Under the pieces are notes generated by a model. That model did not search any database, was not told the origin of the DNA, and saw only the letters and a list, made by a program, of their open reading frames with translations. Both the position numbers and the translations under genes were made by a program. Below are positions 32,474 through 42,782 of a DNA stretch of 64,000 nucleotides, in pieces. Position 1 is the first letter of the stretch; every line of letters starts with the position of its first letter. Source of the stretch: Chitinophaga niabensis (GTDB lineage Bacteria; Bacteroidota; Bacteroidia; Chitinophagales; Chitinophagaceae); the NCBI RefSeq assembly GCF_039545795.1, contig NZ_CP154260.1:811001-875000 (forward strand), read 5' to 3'.

Positions 32474-34567
32474 ATGAGGAAAAATATACTTTTCAGCATT
32501 ACAACCATAATACTGTTATTTAAGGCGCCAGCCGGCTTTTCACAATCAGTTGTTCTTCCGGACGACAAGATTGTAGATAACGAAGCACTGGTATATTCCA
32601 CGAATGCCTATGGCTACTACCCCAGTATCCAAAGCTTTAGCCAGCCACCGGTTATTACCTATAATAATTATCAGTATGTAATTTATTATAACAAGGACCG
32701 GCGTGTTTGCCTGGGAAGGAGGTCCTTGTCCGGAGGAGCCTGGGAAACGCTGGTGTTCACGGATTATCTTTTCAGCACAATTGATTGCCATAATGTACCC
32801 GTGCTGGGGATTTCCACTGATGGAAAGATCCATCTCTCTTTTGACCATCATGTGTCTGCACTGAAATACCGTGTTTCCGGTTCCGGTGTGGCAAACAACC
32901 CGGGCAGCTATACCTGGGATGCAGCTTTATTTGGCGCTATAACAGACACTTTACCAGGAATGACGGTGCCGCAATCTGCCGTAACATATCCTGCTTTTAT
33001 AGCTACGCCATCCGGAAAACTTCAACTGGTGATGAGGTTGGGGAATAGTGGGAACGGGAAGGAAAGGCTTTTTGAATATGATCCTTCCACCGGTAACTGG
33101 ACCGATCTTGGATTTTTCACTTCTTCCGCCGGTATTTATACCGGCCCTGTTACAGATGGGCAGCACAGGAATATTTACCGTGATGGAATGGGGTATTTTG
33201 GAGGTAGCAGATTGCATCTTCTTTTCACCTGGCGCGAAACCGGAGATGTACAATCTGAACATGACATCCTGTATAGCTATAGCGATGACGAAGGAAGAAC
33301 ATGGAAGAATTCCGCGAATGTTTCCTTTGCTACTACAGGAACAGATCTGATAGGCCTGATCGATACAGCCGCTGTTGTATACCCCCTGGGGCAAAAGCAT
33401 GGCCTGCTGAACCAGGAATTTATGTATGCGGATAAACAGGGAAGGATACATGCATTCAAGAAACATATGCTTGCTACGGAGGCAGATGCAAGCAGCTGGG
33501 ACGATGCTAAAACCAAATCCAAAGCATATCATCATATGCGGGCCACAAATGGCACATGGACAACCAGTTTGTTGCCTTTCAATAACCACCGGGTTAGTTT
33601 TGTTGCAGATACCAACGGCATCTTATATGCTGTAACAGGTAATAAGCTGGATATCTGGGCGGCTACGCCAGCCAGTGGTTATACGGATTGGGCATTGATC
33701 CACCGTTTTGACAGTCTGGCAAAATATGCGGAAGAAACTATCCTGATTGATAAGGAAAGAATGATAACATCGAATATTCTTTCCGTTTTAGTGCAGGAGA
33801 AATATACAGCAAGTGGTCAACCTTCAAAGATCCATACCATTGATTTTACTTTATCTGCGGAGCCTTCCATTACACTGGATAATACAACCGCAGAAATAAC
33901 AGGTACCTGGAATACATCTTCCGCCATATCAAATTATTATGGTGTTAATTATCGCGTGAGGGCTTCCGGAGGTACCGGTACAAATTATGTGAAATGGCGC
34001 GCTACCATTCCGGAGGCCGGGGATTATGCTGTATATGTATGGCTGCCGGATGGGCTTCCCTCCCGTGCAACCAATGCAAAATATGTAGTTTACCATAGCG
34101 GTTACAATACCACCTATTATGTAGATCAATCGCTTCCCGGCGGCCGTTGGGTATTGCTTGGAACACATACCATGACCACCAATACAACCGGTAATGGTGT
34201 GGTGATGTTAACGGACGAAGGGAATAATGATTTTGTGATTGCTGATGCGGTGCGGTTTGTTAAACAAAGTTCCGGATCCGCCAGGAAAAGCCTGCCGCAG
34301 CAAATAAAGCGGCCTGAGATAGCCCAATCCCTGCAATTCTGGGCCTCTCCCGGAGAAGTACACGCAACTTTTTATGCAGCACTTCCAACGAGAGGCAGTA
34401 TCAGGATCATTGATCTTTTAGGCCGGGTATTGCTGCAGCAGAACATCCAGGTAGAAAAAGGCTATAATATACTTAATGTGGGAACAGCAGGTTTGCCCAG
34501 AGGTTTCATGATAGCTGTTTTAAGTACGGGCCCGGAAAACAGAACGCTTAAATTTATCAAATATTAG
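32474..34567 (+). CDS. Secreted BNR-repeat protein with golvesin-like domain and T9SS sorting tail
   Basis: 697 residues, probably a polysaccharide lyase or hydrolase-like protein. A signal peptide (ending near AGFSQ) is followed by a BNR_4-type beta-propeller (about 30-440) with DGKIHLSFDHHVSALKYR, characteristic of the family that contains ulvan and related lyases. A golvesin/xanthan-lyase-type binding domain (about 465-600) has YRVRASGGTGTNYVKWRATI and VMLTDEGNNDFVIADAVRFV. The last 80 residues form a type A T9SS sorting domain (IRIIDLLGRVLLQQNI to LKFIKY). The neighbouring SusC operon, 57 bp downstream, suggests a role in glycan use. Catalytic residues are not assignable. Confidence 0.83.
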   Translation: MRKNILFSITTIILLFKAPAGFSQSVVLPDDKIVDNEALVYSTNAYGYYPSIQSFSQPPVITYNNYQYVIYYNKDRRVCLGRRSLSGGAWETLVFTDYLFSTIDCHNVPVLGISTDGKIHLSFDHHVSALKYRVSGSGVANNPGSYTWDAALFGAITDTLPGMTVPQSAVTYPAFIATPSGKLQLVMRLGNSGNGKERLFEYDPSTGNWTDLGFFTSSAGIYTGPVTDGQHRNIYRDGMGYFGGSRLHLLFTWRETGDVQSEHDILYSYSDDEGRTWKNSANVSFATTGTDLIGLIDTAAVVYPLGQKHGLLNQEFMYADKQGRIHAFKKHMLATEADASSWDDAKTKSKAYHHMRATNGTWTTSLLPFNNHRVSFVADTNGILYAVTGNKLDIWAATPASGYTDWALIHRFDSLAKYAEETILIDKERMITSNILSVLVQEKYTASGQPSKIHTIDFTLSAEPSITLDNTTAEITGTWNTSSAISNYYGVNYRVRASGGTGTNYVKWRATIPEAGDYAVYVWLPDGLPSRATNAKYVVYHSGYNTTYYVDQSLPGGRWVLLGTHTMTTNTTGNGVVMLTDEGNNDFVIADAVRFVKQSSGSARKSLPQQIKRPEIAQSLQFWASPGEVHATFYAALPTRGSIRIIDLLGRVLLQQNIQVEKGYNILNVGTAGLPRGFMIAVLSTGPENRTLKFIKY

Positions 34568-34624
34568 GTACCGGATCGTCACCCGTTTTGATCATTCAGG
34601 GGTCTTAGTAATACGTTATTCAAT

Positions 34625-35785
34625 ATGGAAAATTTAAACCCTTTTGAAAAGGCAGATCTGCTGTACAGGTATCTGCGGGATGAGCTCCGGGAAGAGGAGC
34701 GCACCATGGTGGAAGATTGGCTGGCAGCAGATGAGGATAATCAAAAACTGATAGATCAGTTCAGAGATCAGCTGGCATTGGATAAGGAAATGGCGCTGTT
34801 TTCATCCGGCGATAAAAGCAAAGCCTGGGAATTAATTGCGGCGCGTACCGGGAATACTAACAAGCGGAAAAAGGTCCTGTGGTCTGCTGCCGCAGTAGCT
34901 TTGCTGTGCCTCGCCGGTGGATGGCTGATCTGGCAGCCTCCCGGGGCTATTAAACAAGATACAGTAGTTCAGAAAAAAAATACACCTCTAAACATCAACA
35001 AAACCAGGCTAACGCTGGCAGATGGCTCTGTGATAGCGCTGGATGAAACGGATGATGGAGCGCTATATGAAGATGGATCTGCGAAACTGACCAAAAAGAA
35101 TGGAGAATTATTATACCAGGGAAAAGAAGATGATAAAGGAGCGCTTGCAGGATATAATATGGTGCATACGCCTGTAGGCGGGCAATACCGTATTGTGCTG
35201 CCTGATAAAAGTAAAGTATGGCTAAATGCAACTTCTTCCCTGCGTTATCCAACTGCTTTCCATGATTCTGTTCGTGTGGTGGAACTTAGCGGGGAAGCCT
35301 ATTTCGAAGTGGCGAAGAATAAAAGTATGCCGTTCATTGTAAAGGCAGGAGAAACAAAGGTGGAAGTAGTAGGTACACATTTTAATATAATGGCCTACCC
35401 GGATGAGCAAACAACCAGGACCACCCTGCTCGAAGGTGCGGTGATAGTAAGTAAGGGCAGGGAAAAACAAAAGATGAAACCAGGGCAGGAAGCTGTTGCC
35501 GGTGACGGCATCAGGTTGCTGGAAGCTGATCTTCAGGCCGCGGTGGCATGGAAACAGGGCTTTTCCCATTTTGAGAATGCCGGCATAGGAATGGTGATGC
35601 GTCAGTTGGTCCGTTGGTATGATATTGAAGTAGTATACGAGAAAGGGATGGTTCCTGATATTCATTTCAGTGGCATCATTTCCAAGAACTCATCTGTTGA
35701 ACAGGTGATTGCTATGCTCAATGCATCTGGTAACCTGCACATGGAAGTGCAGGGAAGAAAGGTGTTGGTAAAAGCCGTTAAATAA
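34625..35785 (+). CDS. FecR family anti-sigma factor
   Basis: 386 residues. The cytoplasmic N-terminal anti-sigma region (about 1-80, LYRYLRDELREEERTMVEDW) is followed by one transmembrane helix (about 84-104), a periplasmic FecR domain (about 180-270, GGQYRIVLPDKSKVWLNATS and AYFEVAKNKSMPFIVKAG) and a C-terminal DUF4974 domain (about 310-385, HFSGIISKNSSVEQVIAML). It relays substrate sensing by the downstream STN-containing SusC receptor to an ECF sigma factor. The sigma gene is usually directly upstream; here the upstream neighbour is the BNR protein gene and the only sigma gene is at the far end of the operon (41875). Confidence 0.94.
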   Translation: MENLNPFEKADLLYRYLRDELREEERTMVEDWLAADEDNQKLIDQFRDQLALDKEMALFSSGDKSKAWELIAARTGNTNKRKKVLWSAAAVALLCLAGGWLIWQPPGAIKQDTVVQKKNTPLNINKTRLTLADGSVIALDETDDGALYEDGSAKLTKKNGELLYQGKEDDKGALAGYNMVHTPVGGQYRIVLPDKSKVWLNATSSLRYPTAFHDSVRVVELSGEAYFEVAKNKSMPFIVKAGETKVEVVGTHFNIMAYPDEQTTRTTLLEGAVIVSKGREKQKMKPGQEAVAGDGIRLLEADLQAAVAWKQGFSHFENAGIGMVMRQLVRWYDIEVVYEKGMVPDIHFSGIISKNSSVEQVIAMLNASGNLHMEVQGRKVLVKAVK

Positions 35786-35857
35786 TTGAATGTAACCCCG
35801 GAAATTAAGCGAATAGTTTTTATAAGCACGTCAACCGATTTTTAAAAGTTCCAGGTT

Positions 35858-38800
35858 ATGAAAGTATTGCTATTATTCAGTAGAAATAGCACATTGTATC
35901 AGCCATTATGCAAAACATCACTCCTGATGAAGATGGTGTTCCTGTTAGCTGTATTTATACAGCTGAGCGGAAAAGTACATGCGCAGGATGTCACAATATC
36001 AGGGCAGCAACTGTCTCTAAAGAACATTTTTAAAGAGATCAACCGGCAGACCGGGTATCTGTTCATCTATAGTGACGAGCTCCTCCAAAAGGCAAAACCC
36101 GTAAATATTAATGTTACAAAGGAGCGGTTGGAAGAAGTGCTAAAGATCTGTTTCGCAGAGCAGCCGCTTACCTACCAGATCATGGAAAAAACGATTGTTG
36201 TAAAACTTTCCGTGGTAAAGGGCAATGCAGCACCAGTCACCATAAAGGGTAAGGTGGTGAATAACAAAGGGGAACCACTCCCCGGTGTAAGCATAAGACT
36301 GAAGGGAACTAATACAGGTGTTGCAAGTAATGCCGGAGGAAGTTATACGATAGATCTACCCGGAGAACAGGGGACATTAACTTTTACGTATATGGGATTC
36401 AAATCCCGGGAAGTAGCTGTGAATGGCCCGGGCCCTTATAATGTAACGCTGGATGATGATATAAAAGTACTGGACGGCGCCGTTGTTATTGGTTATGGCA
36501 GTGTAGCAAGAAAAGACCTGACGGGTTCCGTCAGCCGGGTAAACGTAACTGATATGCAAAAGGCACCTGTTGTTTCTTTTACAGAAGCACTGGCTGGCAG
36601 AGTACCTGGTGTTGTTGTATCTACAACAGACGGCCAGCCTGGAAAGGGGCAGGATATTGTGATCAGGGGAGCCGGGTCCTTAACGCAGAATACATCGCCG
36701 CTGTATGTGATAGATGGATTTCCTGTAGAGGATTTTGATGCCCGTTCGTTGAATAATGATGATATAGCAGCTATCAATGTGCTGAAGGATGCCTCAGCTA
36801 CAGCTATATATGGAGCGAGAGCAGCAAACGGCGTAATCATCGTAGAAACAAAAAAGGGAAAACAGGGGAAACCGGTGATCACTTTCAGTTCCCTCTATGG
36901 ATTTAGTGAAACAAGAAAGCAGATGAGGCTGATGAACCCCTATGAGTTTGTTTCATATCAATATGAAAGGAATCCTGTATCAACCGCCTCCCGTTATTTT
37001 ACGGACGGGAGAACACTGGATGATTATAAAAATATACAGGGAATAGATTGGGCAGATGAAGTGTTTGATCCCAGCCCTTATAGCATGAATAACTTTGCGG
37101 TGAGAGGTGGTAACGATCAAACAACATATGCCGTATCCGGGGCCCTTAATAATACACAGGGGATCATTTCCAATACAGGCACGCGTCGTTACCAGGGCCG
37201 TATAGCTCTGGATCAGGTGATCAATTCCAAAATAAAGGCCGGTGTTTACCTGAATTATAGTAATAACTCAAATACGGGTATTGTAGCTGCTTCCTCTGCC
37301 GGTAATAATACTACATCCTATCTTTTTTCAAATATCTGGGGATATCGCCCCATCGGCAATGATCCTAATAAGAACCTGCTGGAAGGTGATTTCGATGACC
37401 TGGTGGTAAATGCAGATAACGCAAGATTTAACCCTGTAGTTACCGTACAGAACACAAACCGTGTTAGCACAGCCAAAGAGTTATTGGTGAACGCTTATAT
37501 CAACTATGCTATCAATCAGAATTTTACCCTTAAGATCACAGGAACGGTAGATAACCGGCTTTCAGAGAATAAGAACTTCTATAACTCCAGAACAATCCAG
37601 GGTTCTCCCTTTAACCCATTAAATGTGAGAGGGGTAAATGGAGACGTAATGTATACGGAGATCAACAACTGGTCTAATGAAAATACACTTAGCTACCAAA
37701 AAACAATTAACAGGGTACATAAGATCAATGCAGTTGGAGGATTTTCCATGCAAAGTAGTACCAGCAAAATGCATGGAGTGGCAGTTCAGGATATACCGAA
37801 CGAGGAATTAGGATACTCCGGGTTTGATGAAGGGATCGCTTATGCAAGCCCTGCAACCAGCGGAAAGTTTACGCTGGCTTCTCTTTATGCCAGGCTGAGT
37901 TATAATTACAAGTCGAAATACCTCTTTACAGCTACCATGCGGGCAGATGGGTCTTCCAAATTTGCAAAGGGGAATAAATGGGGCTATTTCCCCTCTGCTG
38001 CCATTGCCTGGAATATGACGCAGGAGCCCTTTTTTAAAGGCCTTCCCTTTGTATCTGAATCCAAGATCAGGGCCAGTATCGGATATACAGGTAATAACCG
38101 CGTAAGTGATTTTGCTTACTTCACCAGCCTGGGGATGCCTAATACAGCTGCTTATTCCTGGAACAATGGTACACCGCTGAAAGGGATCATCCCCCTTGAT
38201 CTGGGGAATCTTGATCTGAAATGGGAAGTGGCCGAACAGGTGGATATCGGATATGATCTCGGCCTCTTTAATGGAAGGATAGAACTAACCGCAGAGGTCT
38301 ACCGCAAAACAACAAAGGACCTCCTCCTCAACGCACAACTCCCCGGAACTACAGGGTTTAAAACAGTGTTCAGGAATATTGGCAGATTGCAGAATGAAGG
38401 GCTTGAATTAGGTATCAATACAGTTAATATCAACAAAAAGGACTTCAAATGGGCAAGCAGCTTTAACATCAGCTTCAACAGAAATAAAGTACTGGCGCTT
38501 ACCAAAGGGCAGGATAAACTTTTTTCCTTTGTGAATTTTGAATCGCAATACAATACTACTCCTTTATATGTTGCACAAACAGGGATGCCTGCCGCTATGT
38601 TCTATGGTTTTGTATTTGACGGCGTTTACCAGTATGGAGATTTTGATAACCCTTCTCCCGGAGTATACAGACTTAAAAGTTCAATCCCTGCCAATGGGAA
38701 CGCAAGAGATGTTATTCAACCCGGCGATATCAAATACCGGGACCTAAATAATGATGGTACAGTAGATAGCTATGATCAAACTATCATCGGCAGTGTTTTC

Positions 38801-39301
38801 CCCGTTCATACGGGCGGCTTTACCAACAATTTCAGTTATAAAGGCTTTGACCTGAACATATTACTGCAATGGTCTTACGGTAATAAGATCTACAATGCGA
38901 ACCGCATCCTGTTTGAAGGGAATGCAACAGTAAGAACAGAGATGAACCAGTATGCCAGCTACAATAATCGCTGGAAGCCGGATAATCCCAGTAACACACT
39001 TTTCAGAGTAGGAGGGCAGGGGCCGCTGGGCAGATATTCAGATCAGGTAATTGAAGATGGCTCTTATCTGCGGCTGAAAACAGTTTCATTGGGATACAAT
39101 ATACCGCCCGGTATCATAAAAAGGATAGGTATTAAAAATCTCCGTTTAACGGCCGCTGCACAGAACCTGCTCACCTGGACGAATTACTCAGGTATGGACC
39201 CGGAAGTATCAGCACGGAATTCAACCCTTACACCGGGTTTTGATTTTTCCTCCTATCCGCACGCACGTACACTGGTATTTGGTTTAAATGCTACTTTATA
39301 A
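35858..39301 (+). CDS. SusC/RagA family TonB-linked outer membrane receptor with STN domain
   Basis: 1147 residues. A signal peptide (ending near KVHAQ) is followed by a secretin/TonB N-terminal STN domain (about 45-125, LSLKNIFKEINRQTGYLFIYS), which contacts FecR, a CarboxypepD_reg domain (about 128-205, GEPLPGVSIRLKGTNTG), the plug (about 210-330, SRKDLTGSV-like and VIVETKKGKQG) and a 22-strand barrel ending LVFGLNATL. It imports oligosaccharides through a SusC/SusD pedal-bin complex powered by TonB-ExbB-ExbD. The SusD gene follows after 9 bp. The STN domain and the FecR gene upstream show transenvelope signalling. Confidence 0.96.
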   Translation: MKVLLLFSRNSTLYQPLCKTSLLMKMVFLLAVFIQLSGKVHAQDVTISGQQLSLKNIFKEINRQTGYLFIYSDELLQKAKPVNINVTKERLEEVLKICFAEQPLTYQIMEKTIVVKLSVVKGNAAPVTIKGKVVNNKGEPLPGVSIRLKGTNTGVASNAGGSYTIDLPGEQGTLTFTYMGFKSREVAVNGPGPYNVTLDDDIKVLDGAVVIGYGSVARKDLTGSVSRVNVTDMQKAPVVSFTEALAGRVPGVVVSTTDGQPGKGQDIVIRGAGSLTQNTSPLYVIDGFPVEDFDARSLNNDDIAAINVLKDASATAIYGARAANGVIIVETKKGKQGKPVITFSSLYGFSETRKQMRLMNPYEFVSYQYERNPVSTASRYFTDGRTLDDYKNIQGIDWADEVFDPSPYSMNNFAVRGGNDQTTYAVSGALNNTQGIISNTGTRRYQGRIALDQVINSKIKAGVYLNYSNNSNTGIVAASSAGNNTTSYLFSNIWGYRPIGNDPNKNLLEGDFDDLVVNADNARFNPVVTVQNTNRVSTAKELLVNAYINYAINQNFTLKITGTVDNRLSENKNFYNSRTIQGSPFNPLNVRGVNGDVMYTEINNWSNENTLSYQKTINRVHKINAVGGFSMQSSTSKMHGVAVQDIPNEELGYSGFDEGIAYASPATSGKFTLASLYARLSYNYKSKYLFTATMRADGSSKFAKGNKWGYFPSAAIAWNMTQEPFFKGLPFVSESKIRASIGYTGNNRVSDFAYFTSLGMPNTAAYSWNNGTPLKGIIPLDLGNLDLKWEVAEQVDIGYDLGLFNGRIELTAEVYRKTTKDLLLNAQLPGTTGFKTVFRNIGRLQNEGLELGINTVNINKKDFKWASSFNISFNRNKVLALTKGQDKLFSFVNFESQYNTTPLYVAQTGMPAAMFYGFVFDGVYQYGDFDNPSPGVYRLKSSIPANGNARDVIQPGDIKYRDLNNDGTVDSYDQTIIGSVFPVHTGGFTNNFSYKGFDLNILLQWSYGNKIYNANRILFEGNATVRTEMNQYASYNNRWKPDNPSNTLFRVGGQGPLGRYSDQVIEDGSYLRLKTVSLGYNIPPGIIKRIGIKNLRLTAAAQNLLTWTNYSGMDPEVSARNSTLTPGFDFSSYPHARTLVFGLNATL

Positions 39302-39310
39302 CATTATAAT

Positions 39311-40861
39311 ATGAAACGGATCTCGTTGATAATACTTGTTTTAATGATTTTGTCCGGCAGCTCCTGTACCCGTTTCCTGGATACTACACCTACGGACCGG
39401 CTGTCTCCGCAGACTTATTATCAGAATGAAAAACAACTAACAGCTTCCCTCATTGGTGTATATGATATATTAGGTGCAAGGAATGTGTATGCACGCCACT
39501 ATACCTGCCGGCTGGGAATGGAAGCAGATGAGGGATTTTATAATACAGATGCAGTTGTGACCGGCCCGCAGGTATATAACTTCTCTCCTTCAGATACTTA
39601 TGTATCCGGCCTGTGGAATGAACTTTATATAGGGATTAACAGGGCAAACAGCTTATTGGCAAATCTTAATAATAACCCGCAGATCGATGAAGCAGTCAGG
39701 AACCGGATAAAAGGAGAAGCCCTCTTTTTAAGGGCATACTTTTATTTTTTACTGGTACAGCAATTTGGAGGTGTGCCACTTATATTGGCCCCTACCTTAA
39801 CAGGTGATGATGTGGAAATTCCCAGAAGCAGTACAAAGGAAGTATATGAGAAGGTGCTGGAGGATATGGAAGAAGCAGAAACTCTTGTAGTACCCATTCA
39901 AACGCTTGGCTTTGGCGGCAGGGTGAGCCAGTCTGCAGTGCGTGGTGTTTTAGCACGCGTGTGCCTGTATATGGCAGGATATCCTTTAAGGGATGTTACT
40001 AAGTATGAGAAGGCAGCTTTCTGGGCCAAAAAAGTGATAGATGATGCAGGCGCAGCACATGATCTCAATATTGACTACCAACAGGTATTTATCAACTATG
40101 CGCAGGATAAGTATGATATAAAGGAAAGCATCTGGGAAGTAGAATTCTGGGGAAATGTGTCCGGCGCTTATGACGAAACGGGGCAGATCGGGGCCTGGAT
40201 AGGGATCACTTCAACCAATACAACTATCATCGGGTTTGCTTACGGATTCCTGAATACAACGGCAAAGCTGTATAAATCATATGAAACGCAGGACCTGAGG
40301 AGAGATGTAGCCATTGCACCCTATAAGTATACAGCTGCCGGTGGTAAAACAAATCATACTTACACGAAAGATGCAGACCTCTATCTCCGCAATGTGGGGA
40401 AATACCGCAGGGAATGGGAATTGGTTAAACCAGGTTCAGCCAATTCAACGCCCACAAATTTTCCCTTACTGCGTTTTTCCGATGTGCTTTTAATGTATGC
40501 AGAAGCGGAAAATGAGGTACATGGCGCACCCACACCTGCTGCACTGGATGCCTTGAACAAAGTAAGGGCGAGAGCTAAAGCCACATTGGTTAACATCACT
40601 GATAAGAATGAGTTCTTTGACCAGATCGTAGACGAACGCTCCAGGGAGTTGTGTTTTGAGGGATTAAGAAAGCCGGACCTTATCCGCTGGGGGATCTTTA
40701 TACCTGTTATGAAAAATGTTGCTGCGGAAATGTCTCAGCATGGTGCTACGGCGTTCTACGCATTGGCATATAAAAATGTAAATGAGCGGCATTTGCTTTT
40801 TCCCATACCTTCCAAAGATCTGAGCCTGAATACGGCATTGGTTCAGAATCCTAATTGGTAA
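39311..40861 (+). CDS. RagB/SusD family nutrient uptake lipoprotein
   Basis: 516 residues. The lipoprotein signal MKRISLIILVLMILSGSSC is followed by the SusD start RFLDTTPTDRLSPQTYYQNE, the TPR-like helices (IKGEALFLRAYFYFLLVQQFGGVPL) and the C-terminal signature (FDQIVDERSRELCFEGLRKPDLIRWG to LLFPIPSKDLSLNTALVQNP). It caps the preceding SusC barrel and binds glycan at the cell surface. 9 bp after SusC and 16 bp before the DUF5017 gene. Its ligand is unknown. Confidence 0.95.
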   Translation: MKRISLIILVLMILSGSSCTRFLDTTPTDRLSPQTYYQNEKQLTASLIGVYDILGARNVYARHYTCRLGMEADEGFYNTDAVVTGPQVYNFSPSDTYVSGLWNELYIGINRANSLLANLNNNPQIDEAVRNRIKGEALFLRAYFYFLLVQQFGGVPLILAPTLTGDDVEIPRSSTKEVYEKVLEDMEEAETLVVPIQTLGFGGRVSQSAVRGVLARVCLYMAGYPLRDVTKYEKAAFWAKKVIDDAGAAHDLNIDYQQVFINYAQDKYDIKESIWEVEFWGNVSGAYDETGQIGAWIGITSTNTTIIGFAYGFLNTTAKLYKSYETQDLRRDVAIAPYKYTAAGGKTNHTYTKDADLYLRNVGKYRREWELVKPGSANSTPTNFPLLRFSDVLLMYAEAENEVHGAPTPAALDALNKVRARAKATLVNITDKNEFFDQIVDERSRELCFEGLRKPDLIRWGIFIPVMKNVAAEMSQHGATAFYALAYKNVNERHLLFPIPSKDLSLNTALVQNPNW

Positions 40862-40877
40862 TAAACTGAGAAATAAT

Positions 40878-41798
40878 ATGATGAAGAATATATTCACGCT
40901 GATAGCCGGTTTTCTGACATTAACCGCCTGCACGCAAAAACTGGAAGTGAGCGCACCTGAGTTTGATGTTACGCAGAAAAAAATTACTGCCAGGGCAGGA
41001 GAGGAGATCAAATTCCTGCTTACCGGCAATCCGGACCTTATCACTTTTTATTCCGGAGAAGCATTGCATGATTATGCATTTGCTGCCGGAAGGATCGTAA
41101 AAACAAACAGCCTTGACTTTTCATTCAGGAGCAATGTGGAGTTTGGCAAACAAACGGACCAGCTGCGGGTAATGGCATCTGTTGATTTTAACGGTGGTGC
41201 CACTTTTGAGGATGTTGCGGCTGCAAGCTGGACGGATATTACCAGCAGATTTACTTTGGGTACGAATGCTACTTATAAAGCTTCCGGAGAAGCAAACCTG
41301 GCAGACCTAAGTATTGAAGGGAAACCCTTTTACCTGGCTTTCCGGTATATTGTGAGGAATCCAACCGTATATGGTACAGGTAATGTCTGGAGGATACAGA
41401 ATTTCCTGTTAAATGCACGAACTTCAATAGGACCGTTGAGCCTGGGAAATATGCAAAACGCCGGCTTCAGGATCTACGAACAGAAGCAGAAGACCGCCCC
41501 CTGCAGATCTACCATATCTACCACCACATTACAGCTGATAGCACCTGCACTGGTGGATTCCACCAGAACAGTAGAAACGGAATGCTGGATTGTTACCAAA
41601 GGGTTTGATACAGGAGACATGGACTATGGCCCGGACAGGCCCGTTGCTATTAAAGGATATGCCGATCCAAAGATAAAAGAGGCGGTTTATGTTTATACCA
41701 CACCGGGTAATTATAAAGCTGTATTTACGGCATATAATGGAAATGTTGCCGGTAGAAAGGAAGTGATCCGGGAAGTGGCAGTAGAGATCACGCCCTGA
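40878..41798 (+). CDS. DUF5017 lipoprotein, surface glycan-binding candidate
   Basis: 306 residues. The lipoprotein signal ends in LTLTAC. The mature start LEVSAPEFDVTQKKITARAG, followed by EIKFLLTGNPDLITFYSGE, is the DUF5017 pattern, a family found beside SusC/SusD pairs. The rest is beta-rich and probably forms a sugar-binding module exposed on the surface (SusE/F-like position). The exact ligand cannot be inferred. Third structural gene of this operon, 77 bp before the sigma gene. Confidence 0.83.
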   Translation: MMKNIFTLIAGFLTLTACTQKLEVSAPEFDVTQKKITARAGEEIKFLLTGNPDLITFYSGEALHDYAFAAGRIVKTNSLDFSFRSNVEFGKQTDQLRVMASVDFNGGATFEDVAAASWTDITSRFTLGTNATYKASGEANLADLSIEGKPFYLAFRYIVRNPTVYGTGNVWRIQNFLLNARTSIGPLSLGNMQNAGFRIYEQKQKTAPCRSTISTTTLQLIAPALVDSTRTVETECWIVTKGFDTGDMDYGPDRPVAIKGYADPKIKEAVYVYTTPGNYKAVFTAYNGNVAGRKEVIREVAVEITP

Positions 41799-41874
41799 TA
41801 AAATTACAGCAGAAGTTTTTATATTTATATTCAGATGTCAGGCCTTGAAATTCCAGTTATAAAAAACGTTCGAC

Positions 41875-42408
41875 ATGCAGAAATTTCCGTTAGAAGTAAT
41901 TTTTAATGAGTACTATGACCGGCTTGTCTATTTTTCCCTTAAAATATTAGACGATAAACAGGATGCTGAGGATGCTGTTCAGGAGGCTTTTGTCCGATAT
42001 TGGAATAATAAGGACAAGGTCGCTCAGGAATTGCATTCGATCAGGAGTTATCTCTATGCTACCGTTAAGAACATCAGCCTGAATGTTATCCGTCACCGCC
42101 AGGTAGTAAAGAACTTTGAACAACAGACATTATCCCCCGCAGCTGAGAACCAGGTAATAAACCATATCATTCAAACCGAAGTATTAACAAAGATCTGTAA
42201 GGCAATGGAAACATTACCGGATGCTTGCCGCCGCATCTCCTGGATGGGATATATTGACGGTATGAAAAACCTTGAAATTGCAAAGGAACTGGGTATCTCA
42301 GTGAATACTGTTAAATCACAAAAACTCAAAGGTTTGAAAATATTGAGAATGAAACTGATCCCTGACCTGATCGTTTCTATTTATCTGCTGACAATGAATT
42401 GGCCTTAA
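41875..42408 (+). CDS. ECF RNA polymerase sigma factor
   Basis: 177 residues. Region 2 (about 10-75) has FNEYYDRLVYFSLKILDDKQ and DAEDAVQEAFVRYWNNKDKV; region 4 (about 110-165) has ETLPDACRRISWMGYIDGMK and the HTH IAKELGISVNTVKSQKLKGL. This is the typical Bacteroidota ECF type controlled by FecR proteins. The gene is last in the operon, after SusC, SusD and DUF5017, instead of preceding FecR; it is followed by a strong terminator. The 77-bp gap before it could carry a separate promoter, but no clear consensus is seen. Confidence 0.94.
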   Translation: MQKFPLEVIFNEYYDRLVYFSLKILDDKQDAEDAVQEAFVRYWNNKDKVAQELHSIRSYLYATVKNISLNVIRHRQVVKNFEQQTLSPAAENQVINHIIQTEVLTKICKAMETLPDACRRISWMGYIDGMKNLEIAKELGISVNTVKSQKLKGLKILRMKLIPDLIVSIYLLTMNWP

Positions 42409-42435
42409 CATCCTGACCTGTTTTCCACCCTAAAG

Positions 42436-42462
42436 AAAAGCCCGGTACATCCGGGCTTTTTT
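42436..42462 (+). terminator. Intrinsic terminator after the ECF sigma gene
   Basis: 10-bp perfect stem AAAAGCCCGG/CCGGGCTTTT with a 5-nt loop and a T-run; it separates the first SusC operon from the second. Confidence 0.92.
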
Positions 42463-42541
42463 AATTCCCCGTTAATTTTCCAGCACTAATAAGCAAGATG
42501 CTATCATAATCCTGCTAAAGCTTATATTAATTTAGCTTTCA

Positions 42542-42619
42542 GCAAACGATTGCATAGAAGATACCTAACTCAACCAAAATGATTGCCCTGACCGATTTGC
42601 GTGGTATGACAACGATTGC
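42542..42619 (+). promoter_or_regulatory. Candidate LacI-type sites upstream of the second SusC gene
   Basis: GCAAACGATTGC at 42542-42553 is a near-palindrome with the central CG pair typical of LacI-family operators, and AACGATTGC recurs at 42611-42619. The same nonamer builds the palindrome before the third SusC gene (62345-62368), next to the only LacI gene in the window. The remainder of this 374-bp gap (42409-42782) holds a terminator at its start and nothing else I can assign. Confidence 0.45.
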
Positions 42620-42782
42620 TCAAAAAGACTAGAACCTTATCAATTAAATTCCACTTATGACACTAGTACGTTCCCAATTATCAGATCCCTAAACGACTGA
42701 TTTAAAAATCTTTACTGGTCAATTTTCTGCCCATGCGATTTTCTGTATGGGTACGGATTCCTCATTTTAATAGTTAAACGTT

